Below are positions 1-5,498 of a stretch of 5,498 nt of DNA, piece after piece. The notes below the pieces were generated by a model. That model was not told where the DNA came from. It saw only the letters and a list, made by a program, of their open reading frames with translations, and did no database searches. The position numbers and the translations under genes are program-made. Origin of the DNA: Gammaproteobacteria bacterium (lineage in GTDB: Bacteria; Pseudomonadota; Gammaproteobacteria; Thiohalobacterales; Thiohalobacteraceae); contig JACRMO010000268.1 of assembly GCA_016214925.1 (NCBI GenBank), positions 1-5,498 of the forward strand, in the 5' to 3' direction. Within the stretch, counting starts at the first letter, position 1, and each line of letters begins with the position of its first letter.

Positions 1-69
1 GCGCGACAGGGATTGAACCTGTGACCCCCGCCGTGTGAAGGCGATGCTCTCCCGCTGAGCTACGCGCCC
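1..69 (-). tRNA. tRNA-Val (anticodon CAC), 3' end cut by window edge
   Basis: Read on the minus strand, the sequence folds as a complete cloverleaf apart from its last bases. It has a 7-base 5' acceptor strand GGGCGCG, then TA, and a D stem GCTC/GAGC with loop AGCGGGA. The anticodon stem TCGCC/GGCGG carries the loop TTCACAC. A 5-base variable loop follows, then the T stem ACAGG/CCTGT with loop TTCAATC. In the anticodon loop, positions 34-36 are CAC, which reads the valine codon GTG. Only CGCGC of the 3' acceptor strand is present. The last two acceptor bases, the discriminator base and any encoded CCA lie before base 1. Reading the loop one base earlier gives TCA, and two earlier TTC (Glu), but only CAC leaves a 7-base loop with T33 in place. 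Confidence 0.93.
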
Positions 70-133
70 ATATTTGCTAGCTAAGGCTGGTAGGTGCCGG
101 CCGCGCCAGGATGAGGCTGCGGACGGGAAGTGC

Positions 134-162
134 ATTCTAGGGAACGATGCCTGGGTGGTCAA
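134..162 (-). promoter_or_regulatory. sigma70 promoter for the tRNA-Val gene
   Basis: On the minus strand there is a -35 box TTGACC (157-162) and a -10 box TAGAAT (134-139), each differing from consensus at one position, separated by the optimal 17 bases. Transcription would start near base 127 and run into the tRNA about 58 bases later. The start site is inferred from spacing. It is the best promoter match in the window, which suits a stable RNA gene. Confidence 0.7.
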
Positions 163-203
163 CCGGGGCGGTCAACCGCGGAGGCAGGTTGATTCGCTTC
201 TCC

Positions 204-225
204 GCCGGCCTGCGCCCGGGCCGGC
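204..225. repeat. GC-only inverted repeat in the gltX promoter region
   Basis: A 7-bp arm at 204-210 (GCCGGCC) is perfectly complementary to 219-225 (GGCCGGC), with 8 bases between. There is no T-tract on either side, so it does not look like an intrinsic terminator. It covers the place where the -35 element of the gltX promoter would sit. That makes a protein-binding site possible, but chance formation in GC-rich DNA is just as plausible. Confidence 0.4.
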
Positions 226-232
226 CTTCCGT

Positions 233-238
233 TACAAT
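233..238 (+). promoter_or_regulatory. -10 box of the probable gltX promoter
   Basis: TACAAT at 233-238 matches the sigma70 -10 consensus at five of six positions and stands out in GC-rich surroundings. No good -35 hexamer lies 16-18 bases upstream, where the sequence is all G and C apart from one T. The promoter may therefore be weak or need an activator. Transcription would begin near base 245, leaving a leader of roughly 65 bases before gltX. Confidence 0.5.
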
Positions 239-311
239 ACGCCACCTTGCGTCAGCCCCAACCGGATTCAAGACCCGATATTCCAGACCCGATTGAGAGA
301 ACTCGATTGCC

Positions 312-1718
312 ATGACCGTCCGTACCCGTTTCGCCCCCAGCCCGACCGGCTATTTGCACATTGGCGGCGCGCGCACCGCGCTGTTCTCCTGGCTGTACGC
401 CCGCAAACACGGCGGCCAGTTCATCCTGCGCATCGAAGACACCGACCTGGAGCGTTCGACCGAGGAATCGGTGAACGCCATTCTGGAGGGCATGACCTGG
501 CTGGGGCTGGAATACGACGAAGGTCCGTTCTACCAGACCAAGCGCTTCGACCGTTACGACGTCATCGTTAAGCAGCTGCTCGATACCGGTCACGCCTACA
601 AGTGCTATTGCAGCAAGGAACGTCTGGAGAAGCTGCGCGAAGATCAGATGGCCAACAAGGAGAAGCCGCGTTACGACGGGCTTTGCCGCGATGGTGCTAC
701 GCCGCCTTCCGCCGATGCGCCGTATGTGATCCGCTTCCGCAATCCGCAGGACGGTGAGGTGGTGGTCGACGATCTGATCCGTGGCCGCGTGGTGTTCCAG
801 AACAGCGAACTCGACGATCTCATCATCGCGCGCAGCGACGGCACGCCGACCTATAACCTGTCCGTCGTGGTCGACGATGCCGACATGGACATCACCCATG
901 TCATTCGCGGCGACGATCACCTGAACAATACGCCGCGCCAGATCAATATCCTGCGCGCGCTCGGCGCCACGCCACCGCAATACGCGCATGTGCCGATGAT
1001 CCTCGGCTCGGACGGCAAGCGTCTGTCCAAACGCCACGGCGCGGTGAGCGTCATGCAATACCGCGAGGAAGGCTTTCTGCCCGAGGCCTTGCTGAATTAT
1101 CTGGTGCGGCTGGGTTGGTCGCACGGCGATCAGGAAGTGTTTTCCATCGATCAGATGATCGAGCTGTTCGACGTGAAGGACGTGAACAAGGCCGCCTCCA
1201 GCTTCAATCCCGAGAAGCTGTTATGGCTCAACCAGCAGTACATCAAGGACAGCACGCCCACGCATGTGGCGCGGCATCTGAGTCATCATCTGGGCTTGAT
1301 CGGCATCGATCCGGCGCAGGAGCCGCCGTTGCACGAAGTCGTCAAGGCACAACAGGAGCGCGCCAAGACCCTGGTCGAGATGGCTGCCAACAGCGTGTTC
1401 TTCTATCAGGATTTCGAAGCGTTCGACGAGAAGGCCGCGCAGAAGAATCTCAACGTGGCGGCGCGTCCGGCCTTGGCGTCGCTACGCGAATGCTTTGCGA
1501 CACTCGCGGATTGGCAGCCGGAGCCTATTCATCAGACTGTGCTCGCGACCGCCGAGACTTTGGGCGAGAAACTCGGCAAGGTGGCGCAGCCGCTGCGCGT
1601 GGCGATGTCCGGCGGGACAGTCTCGCCGCCCATCGATGTAACGGTGTATCTGATCGGCCGCGAACGCGCGCTGGCGCGGTTGGATAAGGCGCTGGCGTAT
1701 ATCGACGCCGGCTCATAA
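312..1718 (+). CDS. gltX: glutamyl-tRNA synthetase (GluRS)
   Basis: This cytoplasmic enzyme attaches glutamate to tRNA-Glu in an ATP-dependent reaction. It is a class I synthetase with a Rossmann catalytic core. The 468-residue length is close to the 471 of E. coli. The HIGH-type signature lies at residues 9-19 (PSPTGYLHIGG) and the KMSKS-type loop at 236-240 (KRLSK). The zinc-binding insertion has Cys98, Cys100 and Cys125 at the same numbers as in E. coli, but residue 127, a His ligand there, is Asp here. The C-terminal part, from about residue 320, is the helical anticodon-binding region. The ATG at 312 puts RTRFAPSPTG at the usual place. Only a weak GAGAGAA (295-301) precedes it, about 10 bases away. 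Whether it also charges tRNA-Gln cannot be judged from this window. It appears to be transcribed alone or with the small gene downstream. Confidence 0.98.
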   Translation: MTVRTRFAPSPTGYLHIGGARTALFSWLYARKHGGQFILRIEDTDLERSTEESVNAILEGMTWLGLEYDEGPFYQTKRFDRYDVIVKQLLDTGHAYKCYCSKERLEKLREDQMANKEKPRYDGLCRDGATPPSADAPYVIRFRNPQDGEVVVDDLIRGRVVFQNSELDDLIIARSDGTPTYNLSVVVDDADMDITHVIRGDDHLNNTPRQINILRALGATPPQYAHVPMILGSDGKRLSKRHGAVSVMQYREEGFLPEALLNYLVRLGWSHGDQEVFSIDQMIELFDVKDVNKAASSFNPEKLLWLNQQYIKDSTPTHVARHLSHHLGLIGIDPAQEPPLHEVVKAQQERAKTLVEMAANSVFFYQDFEAFDEKAAQKNLNVAARPALASLRECFATLADWQPEPIHQTVLATAETLGEKLGKVAQPLRVAMSGGTVSPPIDVTVYLIGRERALARLDKALAYIDAGS

Positions 1719-1726
1719 ATAATTTT
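1691..1726 (+). terminator. possible weak terminator at the end of gltX
   Basis: An 8-bp stem with one G-T wobble (1691-1698 with 1705-1712, loop ATATCG) overlaps the last gltX codons. It is followed by an A/T-rich run ending in TTTT at 1723-1726. The T-run starts about 10 bases after the stem, too far for an efficient intrinsic terminator. Partial read-through into the next gene is likely if this works at all. Confidence 0.25.
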
Positions 1727-1791
1727 GAGGTCGCGCCCACCCGGTTTTGGTCTACGCTTCTGATAGCGTAATGGGCAGGGAGGTATCCGCG

Positions 1792-2175
1792 ATGGGCAGT
1801 CCAACCGGTTCAACGGTCTCCACCAAGGCAAGCCCTCAAACGCCTTTGCAGCCGCAGGGGTGGCAGGACTTCCGTCACGGGATGGATGCGTGGGCGGAAG
1901 ATCTTGTCGACCAGTATCGCGGGCTGGGCTTAACCCAGACCGAGGCGACACGTGTATTCCAGGCGGCACAATCGGCCCTCGGTGCGGTGCTTGAAGGCAT
2001 CGATCATCACGCGCTGGCGGCGGCGCCGATTCCCGAACAAGTCTCCATACTCTTACCTCGGTTCGATATCGCCCGTCTGGCAGCCACGTCGGGTGTCGAT
2101 ACCGCGCAGGCACAGAGTGCCGTAGCGATGCTGACGCTGGAGTTCGTCATGCACGCGCATCCGTCGTTCTGGTAA
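1792..2175 (+). CDS. hypothetical protein, 127 residues
   Basis: I do not recognise a family. The start is the ATG at 1792, because AGGGAGGT at 1777-1784 is an excellent ribosome binding site 7 bases before it. An upstream in-frame TTG at 1747 would give 142 residues but has no such site. The product looks soluble, with no signal peptide or membrane helix. Residues 1-22 are rich in Ser, Thr, Pro and Gln and probably disordered. From Trp24 to about residue 70 the pattern suggests amphipathic helices (QDFRHGMDAWAEDLVDQYRG, then an Ala/Gln-rich helix). A Pro-containing linker near 79-81 is followed by a second helical segment (LLPRFDIARLAATSG) and the C-terminal end HAHPSFW. The gene lies 73 bases after gltX and 145 bases before hsp20, on the same strand. 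The clear binding site and normal-looking composition support a real gene; its role is unknown. Confidence 0.8.
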   Translation: MGSPTGSTVSTKASPQTPLQPQGWQDFRHGMDAWAEDLVDQYRGLGLTQTEATRVFQAAQSALGAVLEGIDHHALAAAPIPEQVSILLPRFDIARLAATSGVDTAQAQSAVAMLTLEFVMHAHPSFW

Positions 2176-2264
2176 ATCCTCGTGATCCAAAATGTTGAAT
2201 GCGGCGGTTAAGCGTTTTCGCCACTGTCGCTGATATTCGTCAATGCAGGTGACTGTGCGTTTAC

Positions 2265-2270
2265 TATACT
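2265..2270 (+). promoter_or_regulatory. -10 box of the probable hsp20 promoter
   Basis: TATACT matches the sigma70 -10 consensus at five of six positions. It lies 50 bases before the hsp20 start, in the only clearly A/T-richer stretch of this intergenic region. A start near base 2277 gives a leader of about 44 bases. No convincing -35 hexamer is present at 16-18 bases spacing. I also found no sigma32-type pair: TGTTGAA at 2193-2199 lacks a CCCCAT-like partner at the right distance. Confidence 0.45.
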
Positions 2271-2307
2271 TGTTTGTGCGCAGTAGAGCGTTATTTGTCG
2301 AGTTGTG

Positions 2308-2315
2308 AAGGAGGT
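2308..2315 (+). promoter_or_regulatory. near-perfect ribosome binding site of hsp20
   Basis: AAGGAGGT is a near-full complement to the 3' end of 16S rRNA and sits 5 bases before the ATG at 2321. It fixes the start codon and predicts strong translation once the site is accessible. I saw no upstream anti-Shine-Dalgarno segment able to form a convincing RNA thermometer. Confidence 0.8.
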
Positions 2316-2320
2316 GCTTT

Positions 2321-2851
2321 ATGAGCAAGGAACAGAAAACTGAACTGCTGAAAAGTGGCGGCAACGGTCCGGCCCATCCCGCGCATTTTCTGAGTCCGCT
2401 CGAAGACGTGGAACGTCTGTTCGAAGGTTTCTTCGGCAGCGAGTGGCCGCGTCCAATGCAATGGGAATGGCCGCGCATGATGCGCATGCGTGCCCCGTTC
2501 GAGAGTCAGCTGCGCCACGCCGACATAGCCAGAATGCCGCATGTCGACGTCGTCGACCGCGAAGCCGATATTCTGGTGCGCGCCGAACTGGCCGGTGTGG
2601 ACAAGAAGGATCTGGATATTTCGGTGACGGACAACACTGTGACGATCAAGGGCAGCAGTCGGCAGGAAAGCAAGGAAGAGAAGGGTGATTACTATCGTTG
2701 TGAAATCGCTCAAGGCTCTTTTGCGCGCACTATGACCTTGCCGTGCGCCGTGGATGGAGACAAGGCCAAGGCGAGTTTCAAGGACGGGTTGCTCGAACTG
2801 GTTCTGCCAAAAGTGGAACCGGCCAAACGCCGCGCGATCAAGGTCGAATGA
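2321..2851 (+). CDS. small heat-shock protein, Hsp20/alpha-crystallin family
   Basis: This is an ATP-independent cytoplasmic chaperone that holds unfolding proteins in large oligomers until other chaperones refold them. Residues 1-70 form the variable N-terminal arm, rich in Phe, Trp, Met and Pro around 33-60, typical of the substrate-binding arm. The alpha-crystallin domain runs from about residue 72 (PHVDVVDREADILVRAELAG) to about 164. It ends with the family signature A-x-F-x-D-G-L-L at 151-158. The short tail ends in I173-K-V175, a variant of the IxI motif that docks onto neighbouring subunits. At 176 residues it is somewhat longer than E. coli IbpA/IbpB, mainly because of the N-terminal arm. 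A strong binding site and its own -10 box suggest independent transcription, and a hairpin follows at 2894. I give no gene symbol because the subfamily is not certain. Confidence 0.96.
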   Translation: MSKEQKTELLKSGGNGPAHPAHFLSPLEDVERLFEGFFGSEWPRPMQWEWPRMMRMRAPFESQLRHADIARMPHVDVVDREADILVRAELAGVDKKDLDISVTDNTVTIKGSSRQESKEEKGDYYRCEIAQGSFARTMTLPCAVDGDKAKASFKDGLLELVLPKVEPAKRRAIKVE

Positions 2852-2893
2852 GGCGTAATGGGGGCGGATTACGATCTTCCCCCCGGCTAGTGA

Positions 2894-2925
2894 CTGAGGG
2901 CGGTCGGAGGGCCGCCCTCAGCCTT
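2894..2925 (+). terminator. hairpin terminator between convergent hsp20 and rtcB
   Basis: A perfect 10-bp stem (CTGAGGGCGG at 2894-2903 with CCGCCCTCAG at 2912-2921) encloses an 8-base loop. It begins 42 bases after the hsp20 stop. On the plus strand it is followed by CCTTTG, a poor T-tract. The minus side has none, so it may act mainly as a strong 3'-end structure or need Rho. The rtcB stop codon (2918-2920) lies inside the right arm, so the same hairpin also forms at the end of the minus-strand message. Confidence 0.7.
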
Positions 2926-4348
2926 TGATGCAGATCAGCGGTTCCAGGCGCGCGATCTTGCGCGCCAAACCAGCGCTTTCTGCCGCATCCACCACCACCG
3001 AAACATCTTTGTACGCGCCCGGCGCCTCTTCGGCGATGCCGCGCTGCGATACGCAGCGGATGAGGATGCCGCGCGCGGCGAGTTCATCGACAACCTGACG
3101 ACCGTTCCATTGGCGGGTGGCGGCATGCCGGCTCATCGCGCGTCCGGCGCCATGGCAGGCCGAGGCAAATGACTGTGGCTCACTTGTCCGCATTCCGGCC
3201 AACACATACGAACACGTCCCCATCGAACCGCCGATCAATACCGGCTGCCCGACCTGCGCGAATTCCGCGGGTAGGTCCGCATGTCCGGGGCCGAACGCGC
3301 GCGTTGCGCCCTTGCGATGCACGAACAGGCGTCGCGGTGTGCCATCGATGACATGCGTTTCTTCTTTGCAGGTGTTGTGCGACACGTCGTAGAGCACGCG
3401 CAGATCCGCCTTGGGCATCACGGCGGCGAAGGCCTCGCGGGTGAGGTGGGTGAGGATCTGGCGGTTGGCCAGCGCGCAGTTGGTACCGGCGCGCATGGCG
3501 CCGAGATAGTCCTGTCCAAGTGTTGATTTGAGCGGTGCGCAGGCCAACTCTCGGTCGGGCAGGTGAATGCCGAAATCGCTGGCGGCCACGGCCATGAGCT
3601 TCAGATAATCCGTGCCGATCTGATGGCCGAGTCCGCGCGCGCCGCAATGGATGCTGACCACGACATCGTCCAGGTGCAGACCGTAGACGGTCGCGGCATC
3701 GGCGGCATAGAGTTCACGGACGACTTGGACTTCCAGATAGTGATTGCCGGAGCCAAGTGTGCCCATCTCGTCACGTTGGCGCTGTTTGGCCTGTGACGAA
3801 ACTGCTTCAGGATCCGCGCCGCGCATCTGCCCATGCTCTTCGGTGCGCTCCAGATCGGCCATCTCGCCGTAGCCGCGACTCACCGCCCAGCGCGCGCCAG
3901 CCTTGAGCATGTCGTCCATATCATGCGTATTCAACCGCAGTACACCGGTGCTGCCGAGACCGGCGGGGATGCGTGTGAACAGTGTGTCCGCCAGGCGACG
4001 TTTACAGGCTTCGATATCCGTGCGGGTCAGTCCCGTGGTCAGCGCGCGCACGCCGCAGGAAATATCGAAGCCGACACCACCGGCCGAGACTACGCCGCCG
4101 GCCTCGGCATCGAAGGCAGCCACACCACCGATGGGGAAGCCGTAGCCCCAATGCGCGTCGGGCATTGCATAGGCGGCCTTGACGATGCCGGGCAGGGTGG
4201 TGACGTTGACCAGTTGTTCGTAGACCTTGTCGTCCATCCCGAGGATGAGATCCTCCGACGCATAGAGGATTGCCGGCACGCGCATGTGACCGGTGGGCGG
4301 GATGTGCCATTCGTGAGGACTGTGTTGTTCGAGTCGCGCGGGGTCCAT
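2918..4348 (-). CDS. rtcB: RtcB RNA-splicing/repair ligase
   Basis: RtcB is a manganese- and GTP-dependent ligase that joins RNA ends bearing 3'-phosphate or 2',3'-cyclic phosphate to 5'-OH ends. It works through a guanylated His. Its bacterial role is thought to be repair of cleaved RNA. The 476 residues are full length. Metal and nucleotide ligands line up with the Pyrococcus horikoshii enzyme from memory: Asp95 and Cys98 (GFDISCG), Asn202 and His203 (GSGNHY), His234 (IHCGARGLGHQ) and His324 (DVSHNTCKEE). The guanylated His is His399 (ACHGAGRAMSR), equivalent to His404 there, and the protein ends in the conserved Lys-Gly. HRKGATRAF (344-352) and GGSMGT (373-378) are also present. The ATG at 4348 is preceded by GGGAG (4356-4360) at 7 bases. 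It is the last gene of the operon, 25 bases after archease, so activator and ligase are made together. All visible catalytic residues are intact. Confidence 0.98.
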   Translation of the reverse strand: MDPARLEQHSPHEWHIPPTGHMRVPAILYASEDLILGMDDKVYEQLVNVTTLPGIVKAAYAMPDAHWGYGFPIGGVAAFDAEAGGVVSAGGVGFDISCGVRALTTGLTRTDIEACKRRLADTLFTRIPAGLGSTGVLRLNTHDMDDMLKAGARWAVSRGYGEMADLERTEEHGQMRGADPEAVSSQAKQRQRDEMGTLGSGNHYLEVQVVRELYAADAATVYGLHLDDVVVSIHCGARGLGHQIGTDYLKLMAVAASDFGIHLPDRELACAPLKSTLGQDYLGAMRAGTNCALANRQILTHLTREAFAAVMPKADLRVLYDVSHNTCKEETHVIDGTPRRLFVHRKGATRAFGPGHADLPAEFAQVGQPVLIGGSMGTCSYVLAGMRTSEPQSFASACHGAGRAMSRHAATRQWNGRQVVDELAARGILIRCVSQRGIAEEAPGAYKDVSVVVDAAESAGLARKIARLEPLICIKG

Positions 4349-4373
4349 GCCGCTGCTCCCAATGCCTCTGCTA

Positions 4374-4859
4374 TTAGACGTCGACGACGCACTGCGCCAG
4401 CCAACGATCCGGTTCGATGGCCTGGACGTGCAGTTCCGTGAACGTCGCGCCTTTCACTTCCACCGCAGGTTGATGCCGCATCGGATCGATGGCCTCACCC
4501 CAGGCGGTGGCGTGCAGATGGTGGCCATTGATGTGTACATCGAAGGCGCAGAACAGCACATGGCGGGTGGCGATTTCGTAGATCAGCGCATTCAACCAGT
4601 CGACCAGCAGCAATTCCAGGTCAGGCGCGCGGCATTCGATAGTAAGGGTTTCGTGCGGTTGGATGCTCCGCGGGTCGGTGATCACGGCAATCATCGCCAG
4701 TGCCGCTTGATTGAAGGCCTCCGCTGGGCAATGCCCATAGCCGCGCACGCCGATGTCCGCCTGGTGCGGAAAATGCTCCCACGAAGGCACGTGCGGCCGC
4801 ATGCCGGGATGGGGAAGGGGCGTGTTGCCGGGTGTAGTGATGGACGTGGGTGTGGTCAT
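4374..4859 (-). CDS. archease, RtcB-activating cofactor
   Basis: Archease speeds guanylation and turnover of RtcB-type ligases and widens their nucleotide use. It is a small soluble protein with a metal site. Family features are visible: HQADIGVRGYG at residues 32-42, the segment LELLLVDWLNALIYE at about 81-95, EVKGATF at 134-140, and the C-terminal end VVDV. Asp35 and Asp160 match the conserved acidic residues near the two ends that are thought to bind metal. At 161 residues it is about 20 longer than usual, because of a Pro/Thr-rich N-terminal stretch (1-28) before the core. The start at 4859 overlaps the pcm stop as ATGA and has no clear binding site of its own, which indicates translational coupling. 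A start at Met20 (4802) would give a more typical length but also lacks a binding site. rtcB follows directly, confirming the assignment by context. Confidence 0.93.
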   Translation of the reverse strand: MTTPTSITTPGNTPLPHPGMRPHVPSWEHFPHQADIGVRGYGHCPAEAFNQAALAMIAVITDPRSIQPHETLTIECRAPDLELLLVDWLNALIYEIATRHVLFCAFDVHINGHHLHATAWGEAIDPMRHQPAVEVKGATFTELHVQAIEPDRWLAQCVVDV

Positions 4860-5498
4860 GGTGGCGAATCCGCGTTGCTATCCCGGGCCAGTCCGGTCAT
4901 GGGTACGAAGGCCACTGGCAGCAGTTTGCGCTGGTTGAGTTCGCCGCTCGGCGATTTGGAGATCAACATCAGTTCCTGATCGAGACCACTGTCCAAGGGC
5001 ACGATAAGCCGACCGCCGGGTTTGAGTTGTTCCAACAGCGGTGGCGGAATGCTCGCGGTGGCGGCGGTGATGATGATGGCGTCGAAGGGGGCGGCCTCCG
5101 GCCAGCCGTTATAACCGTCGCCGACGCGCGTCTCGATGTTGCGGAAGCCCAGCAGTTTGAGTCGACAGGCCGCGCGCTTGGCCAGCGCCTCGACAATCTC
5201 GATGCTGTAGACCTGTTTTGCCAAGCGCGCCAAAATCGCCGTCTGGTAGCCCGAACCGGTGCCGATCTCCAGCACCTGGTGCTCGGGGCTGAGTGCCAGC
5301 AGCTCGGTCATGACCGCGACAATGTACGGCTGCGAGATGGTCTGGCCCTCGCCGATCGGCAACGGGTTATTGTCGTAGGCGGCATCCTGTAACGCATCCG
5401 GCACGAAGGCATGGCGCGGAACTTCCCGCAGGGCTTGTTGGACCGGCGCGCTTAAGACGTCGAGTCCGAGGAAATGGCGTGTATAACGCACCTCCCGC
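4856..5498 (-). CDS. pcm: protein-L-isoaspartate O-methyltransferase (PIMT), 5' end outside window
   Basis: PIMT transfers a methyl group from S-adenosylmethionine to isoaspartyl residues formed by ageing of Asn and Asp in proteins, starting their repair. The visible 213 codons include the PIMT region PLPIGEGQTISQPYIVA (43-59, numbered from the GTG at 5491). They also include the SAM-binding motif I VLEIGTGSGYQ (73-83), the GDGYNGWPEAAPFDAIIIT stretch (124-142) and LKPGGRLIVPL (156-166). The frame stays open to the window edge, reading Arg-Glu-Val. The GTG at 5491 is an unlikely start, because the purine run GGGAG touches it without a spacer and relatives carry extra N-terminal residues. The true start is therefore probably upstream. 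The stop overlaps the archease ATG. As the first gene seen in the pcm-archease-rtcB operon, it couples protein repair with RNA repair. Confidence 0.95.
   Translation of the reverse strand, partial: REVRYTRHFLGLDVLSAPVQQALREVPRHAFVPDALQDAAYDNNPLPIGEGQTISQPYIVAVMTELLALSPEHQVLEIGTGSGYQTAILARLAKQVYSIEIVEALAKRAACRLKLLGFRNIETRVGDGYNGWPEAAPFDAIIITAATASIPPPLLEQLKPGGRLIVPLDSGLDQELMLISKSPSGELNQRKLLPVAFVPMTGLARDSNADSPP

Noticed and set aside
1..69. Reading the tRNA as tRNA-Glu (TTC), which would fit next to gltX
   Set aside because: TTC would begin at position 32 of the loop. Only CAC keeps a 7-base loop, T33 and a fully paired 5-bp stem.
157..181. Near-direct repeat of GGTCAACCG about 13 bases apart
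   Set aside because: Only two short copies, one of which is explained as the -35 box of the tRNA promoter. Too little to call a repeat array or operator.
74..571. Plus-strand open frame overlapping the gltX start
   Set aside because: It crosses the tRNA promoter, the gltX promoter and the first 260 bases of gltX in another frame. Its Arg/Pro/His-rich product is typical of a shadow frame.
252..1124. Long open frame on the minus strand opposite gltX (290 codons)
   Set aside because: It lies entirely over the gltX control region and coding sequence, its protein resembles no family, and such antisense frames are common in GC-rich genes. gltX is unmistakable.
2193..2228. Sigma32 heat-shock promoter before hsp20
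   Set aside because: TGTTGAA is only loosely like the -35 element, and no CCCCAT-like -10 lies 13-17 bases downstream.
2271..2320. ROSE or fourU type RNA thermometer in the hsp20 leader
   Set aside because: I found no segment in the short leader that pairs convincingly with AAGGAGGT. The U-rich TTATTTG gives at most three pairs.
3833..4441. Plus-strand open frame of about 200 codons opposite rtcB and the archease end
   Set aside because: It is antisense to clear RtcB and archease coding sequence, with no ribosome binding site or recognisable domain.
5489..5491. GTG at 5491 as the true start of pcm
   Set aside because: The GGGAG run directly abuts the codon with no spacer, the frame remains open to the edge, and family members have extra N-terminal residues. 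The start is more likely outside the window.

Overview
This GC-rich window reads as ordinary chromosome from a proteobacterium, most likely a gammaproteobacterium. The glutamyl-tRNA synthetase aligns residue for residue with the Escherichia coli type as I remember it, and the other proteins fit. No species can be named from the sequence alone. There are no signs of mobile DNA, CRISPR or prophage.

Layout. Bases 1-69 (minus strand) hold a tRNA-Val with anticodon CAC, cut at its 3' end by the window edge. A well-formed sigma70 promoter lies behind it (134-162, minus). Its control region is shared, divergently, with gltX (312-1718, plus), which has its own -10 box (233-238). Next come a small unrecognised protein gene (1792-2175, plus) and a small heat-shock protein gene of the Hsp20 family (2321-2851, plus). 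A strong hairpin at 2894-2921 separates these plus-strand genes from a convergent minus-strand operon.

The minus-strand operon reads, in order of transcription, pcm (protein-L-isoaspartate O-methyltransferase, 5' end outside the window), archease (4374-4859) and rtcB (2918-4348). The pcm stop and archease start overlap as ATGA, and archease and rtcB are 25 bases apart. RtcB joins RNA ends carrying 2',3'-cyclic phosphate or 3'-phosphate to 5'-OH ends, and archease is its known activating cofactor. This part is therefore an RNA ligation/repair pair, translationally coupled to a protein-repair enzyme. RtcA and RtcR are not visible here.

Taken together the window mixes translation genes (tRNA-Val, GluRS) with damage-response genes (Hsp20, PIMT, archease, RtcB). 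The most noteworthy points are the coupling of pcm with archease-rtcB, the Asp in place of the fourth zinc ligand in GluRS, and the unassigned 127-residue protein. I see no clear sign of a wholly new system.
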